Below, piece after piece: positions 24,478 through 33,398 of a stretch of 64,000 bases of DNA. The notes below the pieces were generated by a model. That model was given only the letters and a program-made list of their open reading frames with translations, searched no databases and was not told the DNA's origin. Source of the DNA: JAFLCL01 sp964502175 (GTDB taxonomy: Bacteria; Myxococcota_A; Polyangia; Polyangiales; Sandaracinaceae); NCBI GenBank assembly GCA_964502175.1, contig CAZCVE010000032.1, forward strand, positions 36,391 to 100,390, in the 5' to 3' direction. Positions within the stretch are counted from its first letter, which is position 1, and each line of letters begins with the position of its first letter. The translations under genes were made by a program, and so were the position numbers.

Positions 24478-26028
24478 GTGTCGCGCCGCGTGTCGTGGAG
24501 TCAGCGCGTGAGGGCGTCGCTCGGCGCGCTCGTCATGGCGCTGATCGTCGCGGCGGCCGTGACTCCGCTCGTGCGCAACATCGCGCGACGCGCGGGCGTC
24601 GTGGACACGCCGGGCGGACGCCGGGTTCACACGAAGGTGATCCCGCGCCTCGGCGGCATCGCGGTGGTGCTGGGCTTCTTCGCGCCGCTCGCGGCGCTCG
24701 CGTTCACGCAGAGCGACGTCGCGGGGATGTTCTTCGCGGAGCCTCAGCGCGCGATCGGCCTCGCGGTCGGCGGTCTGCTCGTCGCGTCGCTCGGTGCGTG
24801 GGACGACATCCGTGGCGTTCGTGCGTGGCACAAGCTCGCGGTGCAGCTGCTCGCGGCGCTGATCGCGTGGGGATGCGGCTTCCGGATGGAGCACCTGACG
24901 CTCCCGTTCGTCGGCGAGCTCGACCTCGGGGTGTTCGGGCTTCCGTTCACGCTGCTGTGGATCGCCGCGGTCGTGAACGCGATGAACCTGATCGACGGCC
25001 TCGACGGCCTCGCGGGCGGCATCGCGTTCTTCGCGTGCCTCACGAACTTCGTGGTCGCGGCGCTGAACGGCAATCCGCTCGTGATGCTCCTCGCGGCGGC
25101 GCTCGGGGGCGCGATCCTCGGGTTCCTCCTCTACAACTTCAACCCGGCGACCATCTTCATGGGCGACTCGGGGAGCATGTTCCTCGGCTTCGTGCTCGCG
25201 ACCACGTCGATGATCGGGTCCTCGATCCAGGGCTCGACGACCGTGGCCATCCTCGTGCCCCTGATCTCGCTCGGCGTGCCGATCATGGACACGCTGTTCG
25301 CGATGCTTCGCCGCATCATCGAGAGGAGACCGATCTTCTCGCCGGACCGCGGACACATCCACCATCGCTTGCTGGATCTGGGCATCACGCATCGGCGCGC
25401 GGTGCTGATCCTCTACGGCGTCTCGGTGCTGTTCACGGCGGGCGCGATCACCATCGCCCTCGGGCGCAACTGGGAGGTCGGCGTCGCGCTCACCGTGCTG
25501 ACGGTCGCGATGCTCGGCCTCGCGCGCTTCGTGGGCTACTTCGAGTACCTCCAGATCCGACGCCGCCAGAAGCAGCACATCCACTCGCGCGGCACCGAGC
25601 GGCTCCGGGTCGCCGTGCCCGAGCTCATCCGCGCGCTCGAGGACATCGATCGCGACGACATCCCCGCGATGCTCGAGCGCTTCGCGCAGGTCGCCGAGCT
25701 CCTCGAGATCGAGCTCGAGCCGCGCGGCGAGATGCCGATGCGTGGGGTGCAGCCGGTGCGGTGGACGGCGTCAGAAGGCGCGTATCCGACGGGCGCCCGC
25801 GAGCCCGTGCGCGCCTCGTTCGACGTCGCGTCCGCGCACGCGAAGCTCAAGGTCTCCTGGCTCAGCGACGACGGCGACGTCTCGCCGCAGGCGGACATCC
25901 TCCTTCAGATCGCCGCGGATGCGATCGAGCGACGCGTGAAGGCGAGCATCCCGGCGCCCGCGATGGACCCCGTCCAGGTGCTCTCGGCCGAGATCGTGGA
26001 GCCGCTGCGCGACTCGCGCCCGGCGTGA
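24478..26028 (+). CDS. Undecaprenyl-phosphate glycosyl-1-phosphate transferase (WecA/MraY family) with extra C-terminal domain
   Basis: Starting at GTG 24478 (an ATG 20 codons downstream at 24537 is possible), this 516-residue membrane enzyme shows the family signatures in order: DTPGGRRVHTK, WDDIRG, NAMNLIDGLDGLAGG, NPATIFMGDSGSMFLGF and RGHIHHRLLDLG. These provide the Asp pair for Mg2+ and the phosphate-binding loops. The reaction transfers a sugar 1-phosphate, probably N-acetylglucosamine 1-phosphate, from UDP-sugar to undecaprenyl phosphate and starts a surface glycan. WecA is about 350-370 residues; here a cytoplasmic tail of about 150 residues follows, unrecognised, rich in Glu and Asp. 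It is 133 bp downstream of the O-antigen-ligase-like gene on the same strand, which suggests one pathway. A hairpin at 26061 follows. Confidence 0.9.
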   Translation: MSRRVSWSQRVRASLGALVMALIVAAAVTPLVRNIARRAGVVDTPGGRRVHTKVIPRLGGIAVVLGFFAPLAALAFTQSDVAGMFFAEPQRAIGLAVGGLLVASLGAWDDIRGVRAWHKLAVQLLAALIAWGCGFRMEHLTLPFVGELDLGVFGLPFTLLWIAAVVNAMNLIDGLDGLAGGIAFFACLTNFVVAALNGNPLVMLLAAALGGAILGFLLYNFNPATIFMGDSGSMFLGFVLATTSMIGSSIQGSTTVAILVPLISLGVPIMDTLFAMLRRIIERRPIFSPDRGHIHHRLLDLGITHRRAVLILYGVSVLFTAGAITIALGRNWEVGVALTVLTVAMLGLARFVGYFEYLQIRRRQKQHIHSRGTERLRVAVPELIRALEDIDRDDIPAMLERFAQVAELLEIELEPRGEMPMRGVQPVRWTASEGAYPTGAREPVRASFDVASAHAKLKVSWLSDDGDVSPQADILLQIAADAIERRVKASIPAPAMDPVQVLSAEIVEPLRDSRPA

Positions 26029-26060
26029 CGTCCGCTGCTCGCGGGCACCCCGAAACGAAA

Positions 26061-26088
26061 CGACCCGCAGCCGTGAGGCGGCGGGTCG
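26061..26088 (-). terminator. Intrinsic-terminator-like hairpin between convergent genes
   Basis: CGACCCGC (26061-26068) pairs with GCGGGTCG (26081-26088), with an inner GCC/GGC pair and a GTGA loop. On the reverse strand the hairpin is followed by TTTCGTTTCG, a T-rich run, so it best fits a terminator for the Cys-rich lipoprotein gene ending at 26113. It may also end the forward transcript from 26028. Confidence 0.6.
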
Positions 26089-26112
26089 CGTGCGTTCGAC
26101 GACGCAGAGTGG

Positions 26113-27072
26113 TCAGGTGCAGGCGCCGCGACCGATGTACGTGGTCGCTGCGCAGGTGCTCATCTCGCGCACGTCGCAGCAGTCGCGATCGTTGCAGTCG
26201 ATGAAGGTGTCGCCGTCGTTGTCTGCCATGTCGCTGCACTTCGCCGCAGTGTCCTCGGCCATGTCGCGCCGTGCGCACCCGGTGCCGGCGCCACAGGTCA
26301 CACGATCGCAGCAGTCGAAATCGTTGCAATCGGCGAAGCCGTCGGGCTCGTTGTCACATCCATCGCCGCACGCGGCGGCGGTGTTCTCCGGGCCCGCCGT
26401 GGCGCAGGCCTCGGCGGGTGGTCCGGCGTCCACCATGTCTCGGCGGCCGCATCCCGTGTCGGGCCCGCACGTCACCAACCTGCAGCAGTCGAAGTCGTTG
26501 CAGTCGGCGAAGCCGTCGGGCTCGTTGTCGCAACCGTCGCCGCAAGAGGCGGCCGTGTTCTCCATGCCCGCCGTGGCGCACGCGACGACCGACGCGTCCG
26601 CGCGCACGCCCGCGTCGCTGCGACCGCACGCGGTGCTCGGACCGCAGCTGACGACCCTGCAGCAGTCGAAGTCGCCGCAGTCGAAGAAGCCGTTGCCGTC
26701 GTTGTCGCAGCCGTCGCCGCAGGCCGCCGCCGTGTCCTCCGGGCCCATCGTGGCGCAGGCCGTCACGGCCGCGTCGGGGCGCGGGCCCGCGTCGGAGCGA
26801 TCGCCGCAGCCGGTGCCGGGCGCGCAGCTCACGACGCTGCAGCAGTCGAAGTCTTCGCAGTCGGCGAACGCGTCGTCGTCGTTGTTGCAGCCGTCCGAGC
26901 ACGCGGCCGCCGTGTTCTCGGGGCCCATCGTGCCGCATGCCGCCACGAAGGCGTCGTTCTGCGGGATGTTCGCGTCGATGCCGACCGGGCCGCTGTCTCG
27001 CGGGCCACTGCCACCGCAGGCCGAGAGACCGAGAAGGGCCACCACCACCGAAGCCATCGTCATCCGCGTCAT
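26113..27072 (-). CDS. Cys-rich lipoprotein with five DNDxDGxxDCxDxDCC-type repeats
   Basis: From ATG 27072, with GAGGAG about 6-11 nt upstream, the product is 319 residues. The signal ends LLGLSAC with lipidation at Cys19. After a short linker there are four full repeats and one shortened repeat of about 60 residues. Each contains ENTAAACxDGCxND, xDGFADCxDFDCC and a following SCxPxTxCG or TCGxGTGC element. The two Asp/Asn-rich turns look like calcium-binding loops and the Cys count is constant per repeat (about eight), so each unit is probably a disulfide-stabilised, calcium-binding module. The last copy has lost part of the pattern. Such repeats occur in many myxobacterial surface proteins of unknown role. 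Terminator-like hairpin downstream. Confidence 0.85.
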   Translation of the reverse strand: MTRMTMASVVVALLGLSACGGSGPRDSGPVGIDANIPQNDAFVAACGTMGPENTAAACSDGCNNDDDAFADCEDFDCCSVVSCAPGTGCGDRSDAGPRPDAAVTACATMGPEDTAAACGDGCDNDGNGFFDCGDFDCCRVVSCGPSTACGRSDAGVRADASVVACATAGMENTAASCGDGCDNEPDGFADCNDFDCCRLVTCGPDTGCGRRDMVDAGPPAEACATAGPENTAAACGDGCDNEPDGFADCNDFDCCDRVTCGAGTGCARRDMAEDTAAKCSDMADNDGDTFIDCNDRDCCDVREMSTCAATTYIGRGACT

Positions 27073-27113
27073 CGTTGTCTCCTCGCGCCCTCGTGGAGGG
27101 CAAGTGCGCTCCT

Positions 27114-27506
27114 TTAGCGCGGAGGTTCCTCGGGGAGCAAGGCAGCAGCGTCGCGGTCGGGCGCCGAGATCGTGACGTGGTCGCGGACGCTCGCGAGGAT
27201 CGCAGGTCCGATGCCCGACACGTCGTCGAGCTCCTCGATCGCCCTGAAGGGGCCATACGTCTCGCGATGCTCGACGATGCGACCCGCCAGCGCCGGGCCG
27301 ATGCGCGGCAGCCGCTCGAGCTCCGCGGCGGTCGCGGTGTTGAGGTCGACCCGGCTGTGCGAGCGCGGTGCGGCGACGATGGGGCGCACCACCTCGAGCT
27401 CGTCCCGGTCGCGACGGCCGAGGGACGAGATGGCGAGGCACGCGACGAGGACGCCGAGCGCTGCGAGTGGGGAGGAACGTACGGACGCGGCCACGGGCGC
27501 TCTCAT
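27114..27506 (-). CDS. ComEA-like helix-hairpin-helix DNA-binding protein
   Basis: The 130-residue product from ATG 27506 has an N-terminal hydrophobic segment (about 10-30). A pair of helix-hairpin-helix motifs follows: VDLNTATAAELERLPRIGP (about 53-71) and FRAIEELDDVSGIGPAIL (about 86-103). ComEA-type proteins bind incoming double-stranded DNA during natural transformation at the outer face of the inner membrane; shorter single-domain relatives occur in many bacteria with unproven roles. An upstream ATG at 27560 lies inside a 22-bp palindrome and gives a poor leader, so I rejected it. No other competence gene is near. It sits between lysC and the Cys-rich lipoprotein gene on the same strand, with 41 bp to the latter. 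Confidence 0.82.
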   Translation of the reverse strand: MRAPVAASVRSSPLAALGVLVACLAISSLGRRDRDELEVVRPIVAAPRSHSRVDLNTATAAELERLPRIGPALAGRIVEHRETYGPFRAIEELDDVSGIGPAILASVRDHVTISAPDRDAAALLPEEPPR

Positions 27507-27548
27507 CGAGCACCCGGCGCTCGAGTTGCGTCCCATCTGCTCACGGTA

Positions 27549-27570
27549 GGGGCGAGGCATGCCTCGCCCC
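27549..27570. repeat. Perfect 22-bp palindrome
   Basis: GGGGCGAGGCA at 27549-27559 is the exact reverse complement of 27560-27570, with no loop. It lies in the 75-bp gap between lysC (stop at 27582) and the comEA-like start. It resembles the GC-rich palindromes dispersed between genes in many bacterial genomes (REP-like), and could also act as a terminator or operator. Only one copy was seen in the window. Confidence 0.85.
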
Positions 27571-27581
27571 GACGGAGCACG

Positions 27582-28874
27582 TCAGTCGCCCAGCCCGAAG
27601 CCGTCGTGGAGCGAGCGCACGGCGAGCTCGTGGTACTTGGCGGCCACGAGGCAGCTCACCTTGATCTCGCTCGTGGTGATCGCCTCGATGTTGATCCCCT
27701 CGTCCGCGAGGATGCGAAACATCTTGGCCGCGACGCCCGCGTGCGAGCGCATGCCGAGGCCGACGATCGACACCTTGACCACGTCTTCGCGGACGAAGAG
27801 CTCGTGGTTCTGGAAGACCTTGCCGGCGATCTCTCTCGCGCCGGCGAGCTCGCCCTTCTGCACGGTGAACGTCATGTCCGTCGAGCCGTCGGGCGACGGA
27901 TTCTGGATGATCATGTCGACCGAGATGCGCGCCTCGGCGAGCGCCTCGAAGAGACCCGCCGCGCGACCCGGCTTGTCCTCGACGCGACGGATCGTGACCT
28001 TCGCCTCGTTCTTGTCGGAGGTCACGCCTGCGACGACCACGGACTCGAGCGACTCGTCTTCGTTCACGACCCACGTCCCTTCTGCGTCCGAGAAGCTCGA
28101 GCGCACGTGCACCGGCACCGCGTACTTCATCGCGAGCTCGACCGATCGAATCTGCAGCACCTTCGCGCCGAGCGAGGCCAGCTCGAGCATCTCTTCGTAG
28201 CTGATGCGCTTCACCTTGCGGGCGCTCGGGCACACGTTCGGATCCGCCGTGTAGACGCCCTCGACGTCCGTGTAGATCTCGCAAGGAACGGCCTGTCCGC
28301 CGGTGCCTTCGGAGAGCGCCGCTGCGATCGCGACCGCCGTCGTGTCCGAGCCACCGCGACCGAGCGTGGTCGTGTTGCCCTGATCGTCGATGCCCTGGAA
28401 GCCCGCGACCACGGGGACGACGCCCTCGCGTGCGCTCTCGATCAGCCGCTCGGCGTCGATGCCGCGGATGCGCGCCTTCATGAACGACGAGTCCGTGCGG
28501 AGGCGGACCTGGTGACCGAGGAAGCTCCGCGCGGGGACGCCGATCTCGGTGAGCGCGATCGCGAGCAGCGCGACGGAGACCTGCTCCCCGGTCGCGACGA
28601 GCGCGTCCATCTCGCGGGGATCCGGGCGCGGGGCGAGCTGCTGTCCGAGGCCGATCAGGCGGTTCGTCTCGCCGGACATCGCGCTCGCGACCACGACGAC
28701 GTCGAAGCCTGCCTCGCGCGCGGCTGCGACGCGACGGGCCACGGCCTGGATCCGCTCGATCGTGCCGACGCTCGTGCCACCGAACTTCTGGACGATGAGG
28801 CGACGCGCGGCGGGCTTGCGGCCATCGACCGGCGCGGTGACGGGCGAGTCGGAGGGCGAGGTGGAGGTCGACAC
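27582..28874 (-). CDS. lysC: Aspartate kinase
   Basis: This 430-residue enzyme phosphorylates aspartate, the first step toward lysine, threonine, methionine and diaminopimelate. The kinase domain starts KFGGTSVGT (about 30-38) and includes SAMSGETNRL, LGRGGSDTTA and the substrate-binding TDVEGVYTADPN. Two C-terminal ACT domains follow (about 280-345 and 360-430: VTIRRVEDKPG; VSIVGLGMRSHAGVAAKMF), as in monofunctional feedback-inhibited aspartokinases of about 405-430 residues. It lies downstream of the TPR-PEGA gene on the same strand with a 68-bp gap and upstream of the comEA-like gene. No riboswitch-like leader fits in that gap. The first 24 residues are a disordered extension. Confidence 0.95.
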   Translation of the reverse strand: MSTSTSPSDSPVTAPVDGRKPAARRLIVQKFGGTSVGTIERIQAVARRVAAAREAGFDVVVVASAMSGETNRLIGLGQQLAPRPDPREMDALVATGEQVSVALLAIALTEIGVPARSFLGHQVRLRTDSSFMKARIRGIDAERLIESAREGVVPVVAGFQGIDDQGNTTTLGRGGSDTTAVAIAAALSEGTGGQAVPCEIYTDVEGVYTADPNVCPSARKVKRISYEEMLELASLGAKVLQIRSVELAMKYAVPVHVRSSFSDAEGTWVVNEDESLESVVVAGVTSDKNEAKVTIRRVEDKPGRAAGLFEALAEARISVDMIIQNPSPDGSTDMTFTVQKGELAGAREIAGKVFQNHELFVREDVVKVSIVGLGMRSHAGVAAKMFRILADEGINIEAITTSEIKVSCLVAAKYHELAVRSLHDGFGLGD

Positions 28875-28942
28875 GGGGCGCGGATGATAGAGAGGCGCCG
28901 CGCCGCGTCAATGACGCCGTGGGGCGAAACGCGCCACGCTGC

Positions 28943-29947
28943 TCAGGGCTCGGTCTCGACCTCTCCGCCACGCTCCGTGACCGTGCCGATGGCGCGTCCT
29001 TCGATGAAGAAGAGCGCGATGCCGACGGTGGCCAGACCCGCCGTGGCCGCGAGCAACGCGTCCGACACGGCGCCCCAGGTGCGCGGCTCCGCGTACTGGT
29101 CGAAGCTCGGGTCGTAGGTCGTCGGGACGAGGCTCGCGGCGTGGATGCCGACACCGATGCTGGCTCCGAGCGAGGCGACCGCGAGGCCCCAGGCCACCCA
29201 CGCGAAGACCGGGCTCTGTACGATCGCGCGGTGCGTGCGCGCCGGGAGGAGCGTCACGTGGGTCGTCGTCGTCACGCCGATGTCGAGCGAGACCTCCGCG
29301 AGGAACGGGAGGTGTCCTTCGAGCGTGGCCTCGACGCGATGGCGACCGGGCGGGAGCTCGAGGCCCTCGGCGATCGGCGTCTGCCCGACGGGCGCGTCGT
29401 CGACGCTGACCGCGGCCCCGTCGACCTCGGCCTGGACGCGGAGCGTGCCGTGCGTGGCCGTGACCGTCTGCGCGGCGCGCGCGGCCTCGAGGCGCTCGGC
29501 GATCACCGCGATGTTCGCCTCGACCTGAGCGCGATCGGGTGGATCCACCTGCTCCGTGAGGTAGCGGCGGTAGTGCGCGATCGCCTGCTCGTAGTCCGTG
29601 AGCTCGCCGCGGCTGCGCGAGAGCTGCTCGTAGGCGCTGGCGATGTTGAACCAGAGGTCCGCCGACGGAATCAGCGACGCCGCGACCTGGAAGTCGTGGA
29701 TCGCATCCACGTAGCGCTGCGCCTGGTAGTTCGCGACGCCTTGCTGGAAGGCCTCGCGCGCGCGCGCTGCGCTGTCACCCTGCTCACCGACGGTCTCGTC
29801 GGTGCGCGGCGTGGGCGTCTGCGCCTCTTGTGGCCGGGCCTCCTGTGCGACGGCAGGCGCCGTCGCGAGGATCGAGGCGACGCAAGCCACGAGGAGGACA
29901 GTCGAGAGTCGACGCGACGCGGGAGCGACGAGCGCAGTGCAAGCCAC
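28943..29947 (-). CDS. TPR and PEGA domain envelope protein
   Basis: The 334-residue protein has a signal peptide ending near TAPAVAQ. After a short Pro/Thr linker come about two or three TPR units (AREAFQQGVANYQAQRY; ADLWFNIASAYEQL; YEQAIAHYRRYL) at about 65-135. A PEGA-like beta domain follows at about 165-235 (GTLRVQAEVDGAAVSVDDAP; ELPPGRHRVEATLEGHLP). Two transmembrane helices close the chain (about 245-268 and 293-318). This TPR-PEGA-TM arrangement is common and poorly characterised in myxobacteria; PEGA domains are thought to be structural surface modules. It is divergent from the ATP-grasp gene across 79 bp. Confidence 0.85.
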   Translation of the reverse strand: MACTALVAPASRRLSTVLLVACVASILATAPAVAQEARPQEAQTPTPRTDETVGEQGDSAARAREAFQQGVANYQAQRYVDAIHDFQVAASLIPSADLWFNIASAYEQLSRSRGELTDYEQAIAHYRRYLTEQVDPPDRAQVEANIAVIAERLEAARAAQTVTATHGTLRVQAEVDGAAVSVDDAPVGQTPIAEGLELPPGRHRVEATLEGHLPFLAEVSLDIGVTTTTHVTLLPARTHRAIVQSPVFAWVAWGLAVASLGASIGVGIHAASLVPTTYDPSFDQYAEPRTWGAVSDALLAATAGLATVGIALFFIEGRAIGTVTERGGEVETEP

Positions 29948-30026
29948 GGAACGACGCTAACACGACGCCTCGGCGCGCGTCCTGCTCCGGACAGGCGCTT
30001 TCTGGGACCACCCTCGGAGGGATCGT

Positions 30027-31304
30027 ATGCTGCGCGCAGTGCCTCCCGCGCTCTCCATCGTCACCGACGACGCCGACCTGGCGGTGGAGATCGCGCAGAT
30101 CGCCGAACAGATCGGCGTGGCGATGGCCCCGCGCGTCGTGGCGAGCGCGCTGCTCGACGCAGGAGACGCCGCCGGGGTGCTCCTGCTGGACGCACCCACG
30201 CCCGACGCGATCGTCGAGATCGTGCGACGCGGCGCCTCGTCGGTCGTCGGCTACATCGGCACCTCGAGCGTCGACCTCGTCGGTCTCGGACAAGATCTCG
30301 GCGTGCCGATCGTGCGCGAGACGCGCGCGCTGGTCGCCGCCGTCGCGCTGCGCGCGCTCGGCGTGCCCGCGTGGGGTGCGCAGACTCGCGCCGTTCCACG
30401 CGCGGTGCGGGCGCGGCTCGAGCGCGCGGGATGGGTCGTCGATCGCCAAGGCGGCAAGCTCGCGATGCTCGATGGCGGTCTCGTCGGCTGGCAGCGAGAC
30501 GACGACTCGCTCGCTCCCCTCGGTGAAGCTGCAGACCTCGCAGACGCCGCGGGGGCGATCCGTCGCAGCCTCGCGGGTGCGCCGCCCGGACGCGCGAGCG
30601 TCGAGGGGATCGATCGCGAGGCAGTGCGCGAGGTCTTGTTCGGACCGGGGCGCGCGCTGTCCGACCCGGCCAGCAAGTCTGCGCTCGCACCCTACGGCGT
30701 CCCGCTTCCGATGGAGGAGCTCTGCGCGAGCCCGTCGCGGGCGGCGTCGGAGGCGGCGCGCATCGGCTTTCCCGTCAAGCTCTCGCTCGCCTCACCCGAC
30801 CTGCGCGTCTGGGATCATCCCGACCTCGTCGTGCTCGGCGCGAGCTCCGCCGCGGCGGTCCGCGATGGCTTCCGAACCATCACGACGATGGCCGCCGAGC
30901 GCGATCCGTCGGCACGCCTCCTCGGCGTGCACGTGACGGCCGAGGCGGCCTCGTCGCTCGGCCTGCGCGTGACGCTGCGGCCGATCGGGGAGATGTGGGC
31001 GCTCGCCGAGATCGCTCGCGCCGACGACGCCGAGCGCGCGACGCTGGCGGTGCTTCCGACCAACCCCGAGCGGCTGCGCGCGACGCTCTCGCGCATCGGC
31101 GTGAGCCCCCCGCGAGGGCGCGGCGGGATCGAGGCGCTCGTCGACGCGCTCAACCGCGTCGCCGTGTTCGTCGTCGACCAGCGCGACGCGGTGACGAGCG
31201 TTCGTGTCGATCCGCTCTCGGTACTCGTCGGTGGCGGCGTCGAGCTGCGCGAGGCGTGCGTGCTCGTGAACGATCTGTTCGAGCGCTCGCTCGGCGCGGC
31301 CTGA
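30027..31304 (+). CDS. Acyl-CoA synthetase-like protein with ATP-grasp domain
   Basis: This 425-residue protein has an N-terminal region (1-210) similar in pattern to the succinyl-CoA-synthetase-like domains of NDP-forming acyl-CoA synthetases (SSVVGYIGTSSVDLVGLGQDL). A probable ATP-grasp_5-like domain follows from about 205: ALSDPASKSALAPYGVPLP, GFPVKLSLASPDL, and a final VDPLSVLVGG. In full-length enzymes the ATP-grasp domain binds nucleotide and forms a phosphohistidine intermediate. Here the first domain is divergent and the catalytic His is not obvious, so it may be a regulatory or inactive paralogue. It is convergent with the next gene with 10 bp between the stops. Family call moderate, substrate unknown. 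Confidence 0.65.
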   Translation: MLRAVPPALSIVTDDADLAVEIAQIAEQIGVAMAPRVVASALLDAGDAAGVLLLDAPTPDAIVEIVRRGASSVVGYIGTSSVDLVGLGQDLGVPIVRETRALVAAVALRALGVPAWGAQTRAVPRAVRARLERAGWVVDRQGGKLAMLDGGLVGWQRDDDSLAPLGEAADLADAAGAIRRSLAGAPPGRASVEGIDREAVREVLFGPGRALSDPASKSALAPYGVPLPMEELCASPSRAASEAARIGFPVKLSLASPDLRVWDHPDLVVLGASSAAAVRDGFRTITTMAAERDPSARLLGVHVTAEAASSLGLRVTLRPIGEMWALAEIARADDAERATLAVLPTNPERLRATLSRIGVSPPRGRGGIEALVDALNRVAVFVVDQRDAVTSVRVDPLSVLVGGGVELREACVLVNDLFERSLGAA

Positions 31305-31314
31305 GCGCGGTCGG

Positions 31315-31818
31315 TCAGGCGGCGCGGCGATCCGGCAGCTCGTTCGTGGGCCGGCGGCCGCCGCGCGTGTCGGACGCGCCAGCAGCGGCCACGGCCTCCG
31401 AGGCGAGCGCGGCGAGCGAGGTCACACGCACCGAGAGGGCCGGGGCGAGCGATCGCACGACCTCGAGCAGCGCCTCGTTCGCGAGCGCGCCGTCCTCGGA
31501 GTCGGCGACGATCTGGACCGTCGTGTCGAGCGCGTCGCTGGCCACGTGGCGGAACAGCGTGAGCCGACCCTCGAGCGCCGCCGCCGTCAGCTCGGGCGAG
31601 CAGAGGAGGACGATCTCACGGGGCGCCGTGCCCTTCCACGGCCGCTCGCGGAGGAACTCGTCGTCGTCGTTCGCTTGCACCAGCGTGGTGAACGGCTGGT
31701 GACCCAGAGAGAGGCTCCGGAGCGCGCGCAGCCAGTCGGTTCCGCGCTCGGCGATGAGCATGCGGGCGTCTCGCGGCTGCGGCAGCGTCGTGGCGCGAAG
31801 GTGAGTGTCGGGGGCCAT
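31315..31818 (-). CDS. Hypothetical protein
   Basis: The product from ATG 31818, preceded by GGAGAG, is 167 residues. It is soluble, with predicted alternating helices and strands, and has an acidic-basic mixed composition. No signal peptide, membrane helix or known motif is visible; the last 25 residues are Arg/Gly/Pro-rich and probably disordered. A longer upstream extension is open but contains a hydrophobic Cys-rich stretch unlike the rest, so I chose the Met with the better ribosome-binding site. The 235 bp upstream is comparatively AT-rich for this window and contains an inverted repeat GTACGT-8-ACGTAC at 31829-31848. I do not recognise it. Confidence 0.6.
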   Translation of the reverse strand: MAPDTHLRATTLPQPRDARMLIAERGTDWLRALRSLSLGHQPFTTLVQANDDDEFLRERPWKGTAPREIVLLCSPELTAAALEGRLTLFRHVASDALDTTVQIVADSEDGALANEALLEVVRSLAPALSVRVTSLAALASEAVAAAGASDTRGGRRPTNELPDRRAA

Positions 31819-32053
31819 GGTCTCTCCAGTACGTCGCTCCCTACGTACGAAAGGGGAGCAACAAGTCAGTCGAAGGAAGAGCAAGACGAAGGCCACCGAC
31901 ATCTCGCCGGCAAAAGGAGGCGAGGACGTGGGGTGGCCGAAGGAAAAGGAGGGTGTCGAGCGTGCGGGTGTTGGCGATCGCCACACAGGGTGGCGGCAGA
32001 GTGGCAGGCTCGCACCAGCCGGCCGCCATCATGTCAAAGGCTAACGCGGCGCG

Positions 32054-33385
32054 TCAAGCCCCATCCCGGCGGGCCTCGTCCTTCGCGCCGTCTCCTGGTT
32101 CGGGACGCACGACCTTCATGAACCTGACTCGGTGCACGCGACGCTGGCGGACGTCCTCGACGACGGCGACCCAGCCGTCGAGCTCGATCCGATCGCCGGG
32201 GCCGGCGAGGCGTCCGAGGCGACCGAGCACGTAGCCGCCGACCGTGTCCGAGTCCTCCTGCTCGGGGAGCTTCCATCCCTCGAGCTCGAGATCGTCCACG
32301 GGCAGCGAGCCGTCGACCGTGACCGAGCCGTCCGCCTCCGTGTTGATGCGCGGCTGGCTCGCGCCCTTCATCTCGTCGGTGATGTCGCCCACGATCTCGG
32401 CGACGGCGTCCTCCAACGTCACGAGGCCGCTGGTGCCGCCGTACTCGTCCACGACGAGGGCGATCGGGATCTTCGAGCGCTGGAACTCGGTGAGGATCTC
32501 TCCGACCGTCCGCGACTCGGGCACGATGAGGATGTCCCGCTTGAGCGACTCGAGCGTGGGGCGCTCGCGACCTTCGCGGAGGAGCAGGTCCTTCACGTAG
32601 ACGTAGCCCACCACGTGATCGGGGTTGTCATCGGTGCACACCGGATAGCGCGAGAACCCGTGCTTTCGGATTCGGCCGAGCGCGACGTCGAAGTCCTGTG
32701 CCAGGGAGAGCACCTGCATGTCGACGCGCGGCACCATGATGGCGCGCACCGGCCGATCGGTCGCTCGCAGCACGCGCTCGAGGATCTCGCGCTGCTGGTC
32801 GGCCTCTTCGCCCGTGAGCGACGCCGCGATGAGGAGACGCAGCTCCTCGAGCGAGAGCTTGCCTTCGGCGTGATCGGGCGCGGGGAGACGCAGCGCGCGC
32901 AGCACGAACGTCGAGGCGTGGTTGAGGACCCACAGCGCGGGGAACGACACGAGGTAGAACGCCTTGAGCGGACCCGACGCGAGGCGCGCGATGCCGATCG
33001 CGTTGGTCAGGCCGAGCGACTTGGGGACGAGCTCCCCGATCACGATGTGGAACATCGAGATCACCGAGAAGCCCACCGTGGCCGCGATGCCGTGGATCAC
33101 GGACTCGCTGAGGTCGAAGCGCTCGAGGAGCGGCTCGAGCAGCCCGGCGACCGCGGGCTCACCGAGCCAGCCGAGGCCGAGCGACGCGAGCGTGATCCCG
33201 AGCTGCGTGGCCGCGAGATAGTGGCTCAGCCTCCCGTGGACCTCGAGCGCGCGCGCCGCTGCGGTGTCCCCGGTTCGGGCTGCGGCCTCGAGCGAGGTCG
33301 GGCGCACCCTCGCGAGCGCGAACTCCGCGCCCACGAAGAACGCGTTCGCGAGCACACAGACGATGGCGGCGGCGAGGGCCAGCAA
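32054..33385 (-). CDS. CNNM/CorC-type transporter (HlyC/CorC family, DUF21-CBS)
   Basis: This 443-residue protein begins at TTG 33385; no ATG or GTG fits better. Residues 1-170 form the DUF21/CNNM membrane domain with three hydrophobic spans and a re-entrant segment (FFVGAEFALARVRPTSLE; GELVPKSLG). About 195-315 are two CBS domains (DRPVRAIMVPRVDMQVLS; FSRYPVCTDDNPD), and about 345-425 is the CorC_HlyC domain (DDLELEGWKLP; DTVGGYVLGRLGRLAGPGD). Homologues are thought to export Mg2+ or Co2+ or to regulate efflux. It is preceded at 33399-33443 by two perfect hairpins that separate it from the next gene on the same strand. Length and domain order are normal for the family. Confidence 0.92.
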   Translation of the reverse strand: MLALAAAIVCVLANAFFVGAEFALARVRPTSLEAAARTGDTAAARALEVHGRLSHYLAATQLGITLASLGLGWLGEPAVAGLLEPLLERFDLSESVIHGIAATVGFSVISMFHIVIGELVPKSLGLTNAIGIARLASGPLKAFYLVSFPALWVLNHASTFVLRALRLPAPDHAEGKLSLEELRLLIAASLTGEEADQQREILERVLRATDRPVRAIMVPRVDMQVLSLAQDFDVALGRIRKHGFSRYPVCTDDNPDHVVGYVYVKDLLLREGRERPTLESLKRDILIVPESRTVGEILTEFQRSKIPIALVVDEYGGTSGLVTLEDAVAEIVGDITDEMKGASQPRINTEADGSVTVDGSLPVDDLELEGWKLPEQEDSDTVGGYVLGRLGRLAGPGDRIELDGWVAVVEDVRQRRVHRVRFMKVVRPEPGDGAKDEARRDGA

Positions 33386-33398
33386 GGGAACGACCGTA

